Shown: positions 26,274-34,499 of the stretch, piece by piece
Numbering within the stretch: the stretch's first letter is position 1
Layout: the number at the start of each line of letters is the position of its first letter
Assembly (NCBI GenBank): GCA_013360495.1
Contig: JABWBM010000010.1
Location: forward strand, 1 to 36,720
Source of the DNA: Planctomycetaceae bacterium
GTDB taxonomy: Bacteria > Planctomycetota > UBA8742 > UBA2392 > JABWBM01
DNA: 36,720 nucleotides
Direction: 5' to 3'
Position numbers and translations under genes: made by a program
The notes under the pieces: generated by a model
Seen by the model: the letters and a program-made list of their open reading frames with translations, nothing else
Told to the model about the DNA's origin: nothing
Databases searched by the model: none

Positions 26274-26528
26274 TTATGACTTCGCCTTCTCGCCGGGGGG
26301 ATCGAGGGGAAGCTCGAGTTCCTTCACCCGCTTACTGACGCAATCGAGGCTCGAAAGCCTCTCCGCCTCGGCGTTCAAGCGCCGCAGATCCTCCGCCAAC
26401 CGGTTGCGCTCGCGCTCGGCGTGACCGAGCTCATATCCGACACGCGTGAGCGCGAGTTTCTGCATCACCACCACCACGCCGAAGGTGACGGAAATAACGA
26501 GCGCGATGATGATCGTTGCCCAGCGCAT
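26274..26528 (-). CDS. ftsL: FtsL-like cell division protein
   Basis: An 84-residue bitopic protein: a short MRW start, one membrane segment (ATIIIALVISVTFGVVVVMQKLAL, residues 4-27), then a coiled coil rich in Glu/Arg/Leu (GHAERERNRLAEDLRRLNAEAERLSSL) and a Pro-rich tail. Size, topology and position between rsmH and ftsI are those of FtsL, which links FtsB/FtsQ with FtsI/FtsW at the septum. Sequence similarity in this family is low, so identity rests on position and architecture. It lies 9 bp after rsmH and 11 bp before ftsI, so the three are co-transcribed. Confidence 0.8.
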   Translation of the reverse strand: MRWATIIIALVISVTFGVVVVMQKLALTRVGYELGHAERERNRLAEDLRRLNAEAERLSSLDCVSKRVKELELPLDPPGEKAKS

Positions 26529-26537
26529 TCAAGAACC

Positions 26538-27416
26538 TCATAACCACTGGCAAACACGCAGTTTCGCGCTGCTCGCGCGCGGGTTCCGCTCCAGCTCATT
26601 TCTATCGGCACGGATGGGCTTTTTGGTGATGATTTTCGCACGACTTTCTTGCTTCCATTTAAGCAAGCGCTGCTTGACCATCCGGTCCTCCAGCGAGTGA
26701 AAGCAGATCACGCCCAAGCGCCCGCCAGAAGCGAGCCGATCAGGCACCTGATCGAGCATTCGCTCAAGCTCGCCAAGCTCGTCGTTGATGGCGATCCGTA
26801 ACGCCTGAAAGGTCCGCGCGGCAGGATCAAGCCGGTGGCGGCCACGGGGGTAGGATGCGGCGCAGATTTTCGCCAAGTCGGTGGTAGACGAAAGGCTCCC
26901 ACCGGCGAGCGCTTCCTTTATTCTTCGGGCGATGCGGCGCGAAAAGCGCTCTTCGCCATAACGATAGATCACGTCGGCCAGTTCCGATTCGTCGAGCCGC
27001 TCCATGAGTTCAAGGGCGGTTTCGCCCTCGCCGCCCATGCGCATATCGATAGGGCCATCGTGGCGGTAGCTGAAGCCGCGTTCGGGCTGATCGAGTTGCA
27101 TGGAGGAAACCCCGATGTCAAAGAGCAGCATGTCGGCCGTTTGCCACCCGAGCTTGTCCATGCACTCGCCAAACCTGGAAAAATGACTTTGCACCAGAGT
27201 CGTTCTGCCTTCGAAAGGAGCCAAGCGCCGGCGCGCGATGGCAAGCGCATGTTCGTCACGGTCGATGCCAAGAAGTTCAAGCCCGGGATGGCGCTCGAGC
27301 AGAGCCGCGGCGTGGCCTCCGCCACCCACCGTTCCATCCACCAGCCTGCGACACTCGCCCGCCGGCAAGAACTCGAGCACGGCGCCAAGCAAAACTGGCG
27401 AATGGGGTTGGTCCAC
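26538..27416 (-). CDS. rsmH: 16S rRNA (cytosine(1402)-N4)-methyltransferase
   Basis: A 292-residue methyltransferase acting on C1402 of 16S rRNA. Begins VDQPHSPVLLGAVLEFL, matching the family's HxPVLLxEVL; SAM loop VDGTVGGGGHAAALLE; DIGVSSMQLDQPERGFSYRHDGPIDMRM; ICFHSLEDRMVKQRL; and SSAKLRV at the end. The GTG at 27416 is chosen because homology begins there and it lies seven bases after the stop of the upstream gene; an earlier in-frame start would overlap that gene by about 90 bp and add an unrelated Arg-rich extension. No strong ribosome site precedes it, so translation is probably coupled to the small gene upstream. Confidence 0.95.
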   Translation of the reverse strand: MDQPHSPVLLGAVLEFLPAGECRRLVDGTVGGGGHAAALLERHPGLELLGIDRDEHALAIARRRLAPFEGRTTLVQSHFSRFGECMDKLGWQTADMLLFDIGVSSMQLDQPERGFSYRHDGPIDMRMGGEGETALELMERLDESELADVIYRYGEERFSRRIARRIKEALAGGSLSSTTDLAKICAASYPRGRHRLDPAARTFQALRIAINDELGELERMLDQVPDRLASGGRLGVICFHSLEDRMVKQRLLKWKQESRAKIITKKPIRADRNELERNPRASSAKLRVCQWL

Positions 27417-27423
27417 GAGTCTC

Positions 27424-27666
27424 TTATGCTGCCGCGGTGAGCGAAGTGCCGTTGCTCTGCGCGTGGGCTTGCGCGATGCGCACGGCGCGGAGCACATAGG
27501 GCGAGAGCGCGACATCCGGCGCTACTTTTTGAATTTTGCTCGCGAGCGCGAGCAGCTTGCGAATCGTCTCGGATTTTTGAATCACCAGCGCCTCGTAATT
27601 CTCCTCCTTCCCCTTGAGAAGAAGTTCACGAATGGCATCGAAGACCGATTCACCGACTTGAGACAT
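27424..27666 (-). CDS. Unrecognised 80-residue protein inserted between mraZ and rsmH
   Basis: An 80-residue, almost entirely helical protein beginning MSQVGESVFDAIRELLLKGK and continuing through EALVIQKSETIRKLLALASKIQKVAPD to a flexible TSLTAAA end. AAAGGA eight bases before ATG 27666 fits a real gene and excludes the longer frame that starts at 27885. The stop is seven bases before rsmH, so both are translated together. mraZ is normally followed directly by rsmH, so the gene is unusual; its place suggests a link to division or ribosome methylation, but no motif shows what it does. The 224 bp between mraZ and it hold a CCGCC/GGCGG-type stem followed by GTTTTT near 27720, a possible attenuator. 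Confidence 0.7.
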   Translation of the reverse strand: MSQVGESVFDAIRELLLKGKEENYEALVIQKSETIRKLLALASKIQKVAPDVALSPYVLRAVRIAQAHAQSNGTSLTAAA

Positions 27667-27890
27667 GTTGAAGATCCTTTCCCACCGGCGCGCGACACCG
27701 AGAGCAGAGCCGCGCGAAAAACCGCAACGCCCGCCGCAACGCCACGGCGGTTCTTTATGTTGTGAGGCGAAGCCTGACTGGCCCCGGAGAGGAAGCCGCG
27801 CCTGGCGAATCGCCCGCACAGCTTCGCATAAACAGTTCAGGTCCACCGGAACAAGCGCGTTGTGTGTGGGTGCGCTTAGAACCAATGAAC

Positions 27891-28382
27891 CTATTCGATC
27901 GTCCCGTCGCCGGCCATCTCGCTCGCATCACCCGAGCCGGCATCATCCCAAAGCCCGTCAAGCTCATCCTTCGAGAGCGACGCCTGAAAGCGCTGCCAGC
28001 TCGAAGGGCTATACACCGCAAGGTAGTCGCCATGTCCAGCGACCTTGAACTCCCGTGCCGTCACATTGCAGCGCTCGAGAAAGTTCTGCGGGATCAGCGC
28101 GCGCCCCTGCTTGTCCACTTCCACCCGCTCGCTCAGCGCGAGCAGCCGCTTCTTGCGCGCAACCTTTCCGCCACCGATGCCAACCTTCATGATCGTCTGC
28201 GCCCAGCGTCCGCCATGATCGCTATCCATGATCATGAAGTCCGCGTCGCCATATCCGGGGATCACCCAAACCTCGAGGTCGGCATCCGCATCGTCCGACA
28301 TCAGCTTCCGAAATTTTTTCGGAATCGTCAGGCGATTCTTGTCGTCCATCGTCGAGTCAGCTTCGCCAACGTAGAGCGCCAT
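27891..28382 (-). CDS. mraZ: Transcriptional regulator MraZ
   Basis: A 163-residue protein with two SpoVT/AbrB-type repeats. The first is LYVGEADSTMDDKNRLTIPKKFR, the second ALSERVEVDKQGRALIPQNFLE; both keep the D-x-x-x-R...IP pattern that forms the DNA-binding strands. MraZ forms a ring and represses its own dcw operon through repeated TGGG-type boxes. The ATG at 28382 has GGAG seven bases upstream; the GTG one codon earlier is less likely. Somewhat longer than the usual ~145-150 residues because of an acidic insertion (SDDADADLEVW) and an acidic tail. Confidence 0.94.
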   Translation of the reverse strand: MALYVGEADSTMDDKNRLTIPKKFRKLMSDDADADLEVWVIPGYGDADFMIMDSDHGGRWAQTIMKVGIGGGKVARKKRLLALSERVEVDKQGRALIPQNFLERCNVTAREFKVAGHGDYLAVYSPSSWQRFQASLSKDELDGLWDDAGSGDASEMAGDGTIE

Positions 28383-28481
28383 CACATTTCTCCGCGCTCA
28401 CACCGCCATCGATTCAGCCAAGCTCAGCACGACGCGACGCGCCACAACTCCCGCGTTTTCGTTTGGTTTATCGGGCTTCCA

Positions 28482-28520
28482 TCCCCACCACAACACACTA
28501 ACCCACTTTCAACCACTTAC
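28482..28520 (-). promoter_or_regulatory. MraZ-box direct repeats
   Basis: Read on the minus strand, GTGGTTGAAA, GTGGGTTAGT, GTGTTGTGGT and then GGGG follow one another at a 10-base period, matching the TGGGN-N5 tandem boxes bound by MraZ rings in other bacteria. They begin at the predicted transcription start and lie about 100 bases before mraZ, so MraZ bound there would block its own operon. The third unit is degenerate. Confidence 0.65.
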
Positions 28521-28526
28521 GCCCAG

Positions 28527-28555
28527 AATGTATCGCTCGCCACCCATCTTGGCAA
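28527..28555 (-). promoter_or_regulatory. Predicted sigma70-type promoter of the dcw cluster
   Basis: Minus strand TTGCCA (28555-28550) and TACATT (28532-28527), five and four matches to consensus, separated by exactly 17 bp. Transcription would start near 28520, at the first MraZ box. It is probably the main promoter for mraZ to murF or mraY. Confidence 0.6.
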
Positions 28556-28670
28556 GCGGTAAAGCAATAAATTTTCAAGATTTATGACCGAAATAGAATT
28601 TCAAAAACACGCACGATATGGCGTAGCTGGATATCAATTCAGCGGCATTTTTTGTGTGTATATGGATACA

Positions 28671-28841
28671 GAATTTTAGCCGCGGATGAACGCAAATAAA
28701 CGCGGATAAGAAAAACGATCACGAAACCGCGAAATTGAGAAAACACGAAAATGAAAACAATCTTTCGCGCCTTTACTCTTTCGTGCCTGCGCAATGGCCT
28801 TCATCCGCGTTCATTTGCGTTCATCCGCGGCCAAAATTTCT
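28671..28841. repeat. Palindromic dispersed element, copy 2 (GCGGATGAACGC family)
   Basis: About 171 bp. Terminal arms of about 37 bp are nearly perfect: the left begins GAATTTTAGCCGCGGATGAA, the right in reverse complement AAATTTTGGCCGCGGATGAA, then both read CGCAAAT(A/G)AACGCGGAT. An inner pair, CACGAAACCGCGAAA and TTTCGCGCCTTTACTCTTTCGTG, gives a nested palindrome. Compared with copy 1 at 8156-8309 the arms are better preserved, suggesting a younger insertion. No target duplication is seen. Confidence 0.75.
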
Positions 28842-28938
28842 TCAGCTCCCGCGGCGAAATCCATTCGTGCAATTGCATCGGCGGCCCATCGCCGTCAGAA
28901 TCAGACTTTTCGCTGAACCAACGCCCTGGAGGCACACC

Positions 28939-29793
28939 ATGCGCATCTTTGACCCGCATATCCACGTCATTAGCCGCGTCACCGACGATTACGAGCGCAT
29001 GGCAACCTGCGGCATCACGCATATCTGCGAGCCGCAGTTCTGGCTTGGACAGGCGCGCACGAGCGTCGGCACCTTCGTGGATTACTTCAAGCATTTGACC
29101 GAGTATGAGGTCGCCAGAGCCGCCGATTATGGGATTAAGCATTATTGCTGCATCGGGTTGAACCCACGCGAAGCCAACGATGACCGCGTCAACAAGGATG
29201 TGCTCGCGATCCTGCCCGAGTGGATCAAGCACCCGACGTGCCTTGCCATCGGCGAGATCGGCCTCGATGATCACACGAAGAAGGAAGAACTCTATCTCGT
29301 CAAGCAACTGGAACTGGCGAAGAAGAACGACATGCCGGTGTTGATCCACACCCCCCACCGCGAGAAATTCAAAGGTACGAAGCGCATCATCGACATCTGC
29401 AAAGAAGTGGGCAACGACCCCGACCACGTGCTGATCGACCACAACAACGAGGAAACCATTCCGGCTACGAAAGACGCAGGATTCTGGGCTGGCCACACCG
29501 TCTACCCCGTCACCAAGCTCAGCCCCGAGCGCGCCTGCAACATCCTGCGCGAGTTCGGCACCGAGCGCATGATGCTCAACTCCAGTGCCGACTGGGGGCC
29601 GTCGGACTGCACCAATGTCGCGCGCTGCGTCGCCGAGATGCGCAAACAGGGCTTCACGGAAAGCCAGATTCAGGAAGTGGTCTGGGACAACCCCTTCAAC
29701 TTCTACGCCCAGTCAGGCAAGCTCGAAGCGGAATTGGCGGAACTCGAGCCACTCGGCGCGAAGCCACGAACCATGCTCGCCCCCCGGCGATAG
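28939..29793 (+). CDS. TatD-family metal-dependent hydrolase, EboB-like
   Basis: A 284-residue TIM-barrel amidohydrolase. Metal ligands: H8 and H10 in FDPHIHV, E in AIGEIGLDD, H in VLIHTPHREK, H in VLIDHNNEET and D in MLNSSADWG. The specific wording (PHIHVISRVTDDYERMATCG, QFWLGQARTSVGTFVDYF, VLIDHNNEET, SADWGPSD) matches the branch of TatD proteins exemplified by EboB of the eboABCDEF clusters of cyanobacteria and other bacteria, which are associated with export or handling of secondary metabolites. None of the other ebo genes is near. GGAGG six bases before ATG 28939 sets the start. The actual substrate is unknown. Convergent with the large exported protein. Confidence 0.85.
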   Translation: MRIFDPHIHVISRVTDDYERMATCGITHICEPQFWLGQARTSVGTFVDYFKHLTEYEVARAADYGIKHYCCIGLNPREANDDRVNKDVLAILPEWIKHPTCLAIGEIGLDDHTKKEELYLVKQLELAKKNDMPVLIHTPHREKFKGTKRIIDICKEVGNDPDHVLIDHNNEETIPATKDAGFWAGHTVYPVTKLSPERACNILREFGTERMMLNSSADWGPSDCTNVARCVAEMRKQGFTESQIQEVVWDNPFNFYAQSGKLEAELAELEPLGAKPRTMLAPRR

Positions 29794-29846
29794 CGCCTGC
29801 ATGGGGATATCGGCTGTTCAACCGTAACTTCGGGCTTCAAGGAGTC

Positions 29847-32222
29847 TTACTGATACGAGGGCAGGGGGATGACGCCGAGGTCGGTGAGACCGTCGGCTGC
29901 GATGAATTCGACGCGCAGGTCGGGCGCGTTCTCATCGCGGGAGTTCGACCAGAAATACGCGACATAGCCCTTGCCGGGTTCGAGGTCGAGCCCCGAGTGG
30001 CCATTTTCCAGCGTATCCTTCACCATGTAGCCGTGCGGGTCGGAGCGCAGCTTCCGGTTGGTGTTGTACCATGCGCCATTCTTTGCGACATGCAACCGGG
30101 CATCGGTGGTTTCGAGAATGTCGTAGAGTTCCTTGCCGAGGTAATCGCGCAGCCGTGCATCGAATATCTTGCGATCGGCCGGCTTTTTGAGGTCAAGGTC
30201 AGCGGCGGAGAAACTTTCTGTCTTGCCGAAAATCGAAAGGTCTTTGTCGCCGAAGCGCTCTTTGACCAACAAGCCGATGCGCTCTTCCTCGACACTCATC
30301 ACAGAGGCCTCCGCCCACGGCAAACCTTCGCTATTGCCCCCCACCGCGCGGCAGAGGAATGCAGATCCAGACGTATGATGAAAGGTGATTGATTCGGTAG
30401 AGCCTAAAGTTTGTCCTTGTTTGACAGACCAGCGAGTTGCGGTGACTCCAACGGGAATAATTTCATCGTTGGAATAGGAATGACTGGAATTCCCCGAACG
30501 GTCGCGATCCCACATTGCACCATAAACGATCAACTTGATGGGTGAATGCTTCTTCCACAGATCGAGCCTCTCACGATCCATCACCTTTTTGAAAACCAAT
30601 GAAGTGCCGTCATAAGAAAAAACCGAATCTTTGTCAGCAACGACGCTGTGCGGCAATGGATTCGGCCCAAAGTGCATAATCGTCCCATCTGGATAATCGT
30701 AAGCGATCGCACGGATTCCTTTTGTGAAGGGAAGCAATGTCGGCGATAGTCCATGAAGAATGAGCTCACATTCCACCCCATCAAATTCCGCACAAACGAC
30801 TTGCAACGGCTGTTCATTCAGATCATATGCGTAGATGTCTCCCGAAAATGACGGATCAACCCTGAATTGGTATTGGAATGAGACCCAGTGTTCATCGGCG
30901 TCTATGTACCACAAGTCCGGCGCTTCTCGCGCCTTTTGAGGATCTTCTTTGATGACGGCGGGTTCTGGAGGCACTGGCCCGGATTGATTACGCCTGTTTA
31001 TCCAGACGTTGATCGCGGGCGTGATTTCAAGCTCACACTCCGGCGGGCCGACACGGTGAAAAATCACGCGACGCTTGCCTTCAGGAAGCCCGCTGATGTC
31101 AAAGGGATTGATTGGTTCAATTTCATCCGGCAGTGGTGGCGACGGGTTGCCGAAGAATGGCTCGAGCAAATTCGCACGGCCTGGTACGCCACTGGCATCC
31201 GGCAGCTTCTCCATTTGCTCCTGATAATCGTCCGCGAGCGTAAGCTGAATTTCATAAGCATCCCAGCGGCTGTCGAGAAACGTATCCTTGATTTCGAGAT
31301 CACCGTCGCTTACCACGGATGAATTCGCCGGTACGGTCACAGTCCCATGTACTCCTGCGAAAACGCGCAAAGAGTAACGACCGTCATCTGTTGCATGCTT
31401 GACCTCGCCTCTGGCTCCACATCCGCGACTCCACGAGTCGCTGCATGCGCCACCTCCGCCGCCCCCACCCGCCCCCCCGCTGCCCGGCGGGTCGCGAAGC
31501 ACCAAATCTGGAGTTCCGTACCAAGGAAAATCGGGCCGCTTCGGCGTATCCCACGTATATGTCGGTTCCTTCACCAGATACGGCACAGGCTGGCCATACT
31601 GATCGCGGAAGATAAGCGTGATGATCCTGCGCCAGTTGGGCGTCTGGATCGTGTCTTCGCGCTTTTCGCCCCGCCCAACATGAAAGCGATGGGTCACGGC
31701 GCCATAATGAGCGGCGTCCACCTGCAACTCATACTGGCCCGGTTCGAGGCCGCAGCGGGACAACCCCTCGCAGGTGATGACGTTGCGCTTACGATCGAGA
31801 TGTACCTGCTCGCGGATGCCGTACTTCCCAAAGAGCCGCCAGAGATTCACCTGAGTGATCGGTTCGCCTTCGAGCGGCACGCCCAGCACGTCCTTCACGT
31901 GAAACGTGACAACGCTCCCAGACCGCTCCAGCAATGGCCCGTAATCCGGCGTCCATATATTCGCCAGTTCGTCCGGCGAGGCATCCTCGGTCTCTACAAC
32001 CGGATGAGGCGCGCCTTCCGTCGCTGATGGAACTGGCGGCGTGGGAAGCTCCTGTCCGGGCAGAGTCGTGGAATGAACCGGTGGCTCCGGGCGTTGAAGC
32101 GAGGATGTGGACTCTTCGTCGACATCAATGGTTGGCGTGTCGGGACTTAGCCACACGAACGCCACAGCCAGCGCCGCAAGCGCAAGGAGAAGGCATATGA
32201 CTCGTCCACGTCGATCGGCCAT
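29847..32222 (-). CDS. Large exported protein of unknown function, 791 residues
   Basis: Starts MADRRGRVICLLLALAALAV at 32222 (GGAG six bases upstream; the earlier in-frame start adds 24 residues before the signal). One N-terminal membrane anchor or uncleaved signal, a Pro/Thr/Glu-rich spacer (about 30-90), then beta-rich domains: VVTFHVKDVLGVPLEGEPI and LIFRDQYGQPVPYLV resemble carboxypeptidase-regulatory-like (Ig-type) repeats. A Gly-rich insert (GSGGAGGGGGGGACSDSW) separates them from a long C-terminal part with no recognised motif, ending DLEPGKGYVAYFW and GVIPLPSYQ. TATACAAT about 20 bases before the start may be the -10. It may be an envelope or surface protein; no catalytic residues are evident. 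Stands alone between convergent and divergent neighbours. Confidence 0.75.
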   Translation of the reverse strand: MADRRGRVICLLLALAALAVAFVWLSPDTPTIDVDEESTSSLQRPEPPVHSTTLPGQELPTPPVPSATEGAPHPVVETEDASPDELANIWTPDYGPLLERSGSVVTFHVKDVLGVPLEGEPITQVNLWRLFGKYGIREQVHLDRKRNVITCEGLSRCGLEPGQYELQVDAAHYGAVTHRFHVGRGEKREDTIQTPNWRRIITLIFRDQYGQPVPYLVKEPTYTWDTPKRPDFPWYGTPDLVLRDPPGSGGAGGGGGGGACSDSWSRGCGARGEVKHATDDGRYSLRVFAGVHGTVTVPANSSVVSDGDLEIKDTFLDSRWDAYEIQLTLADDYQEQMEKLPDASGVPGRANLLEPFFGNPSPPLPDEIEPINPFDISGLPEGKRRVIFHRVGPPECELEITPAINVWINRRNQSGPVPPEPAVIKEDPQKAREAPDLWYIDADEHWVSFQYQFRVDPSFSGDIYAYDLNEQPLQVVCAEFDGVECELILHGLSPTLLPFTKGIRAIAYDYPDGTIMHFGPNPLPHSVVADKDSVFSYDGTSLVFKKVMDRERLDLWKKHSPIKLIVYGAMWDRDRSGNSSHSYSNDEIIPVGVTATRWSVKQGQTLGSTESITFHHTSGSAFLCRAVGGNSEGLPWAEASVMSVEEERIGLLVKERFGDKDLSIFGKTESFSAADLDLKKPADRKIFDARLRDYLGKELYDILETTDARLHVAKNGAWYNTNRKLRSDPHGYMVKDTLENGHSGLDLEPGKGYVAYFWSNSRDENAPDLRVEFIAADGLTDLGVIPLPSYQ

Positions 32223-32303
32223 GTTCCACTCCACGCTATTGTATACGTTTGAGGCTGCCAAAGGTTCAGTGACCTGTGGCTTTAAATGTCGCAAGGCCGT
32301 AGA

Positions 32304-32332
32304 TTGCCGGAGCTTTTAAATGGGCGTACAAT
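32304..32332 (+). promoter_or_regulatory. Predicted sigma70-type promoter of ftsH
   Basis: TTGCCG (32304-32309) and TACAAT (32327-32332) with a 17-bp spacer; the -10 matches at five of six positions. Transcription would start near 32339, about 50 bases before the ftsH ATG. Confidence 0.6.
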
Positions 32333-32387
32333 GAAGATTTGGGATGCGGCTCGATCCGCCCCGAATCGCAGGAGAGTTTGAGACGTT

Positions 32388-34442
<2,055 letters not shown>

Positions 34443-34465
34443 ATTTCGTATCCGGCAACCACTAC

Positions 34466-34481
34466 CCCGCACGCGGGTTTT
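34466..34481 (+). terminator. Weak terminator-like hairpin after ftsH
   Basis: CCCGC and GCGGG with a two-base gap (or a 4-bp stem with CACG loop), followed by TTTTGT. It lies between ftsH and maeB. The stem is short and the T-run brief, so it would at best reduce readthrough. Confidence 0.35.
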
Positions 34482-34499
34482 GTGGCATGATCCTCGCCT

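Larger units (their letters stand above)
28383..28938. other. Divergent intergenic region mraZ / TatD-like hydrolase
   Basis: 556 bp without a credible gene. From left to right: about 100 bases of mraZ leader, MraZ-box repeats at 28482-28520, the mra promoter at 28527-28555, an AT-rich stretch of about 115 bp (28556-28670) that is the most AT-rich part of the window, a palindromic element at 28671-28841, and about 100 bases with GGAGG before the hydrolase start. Confidence 0.7.
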
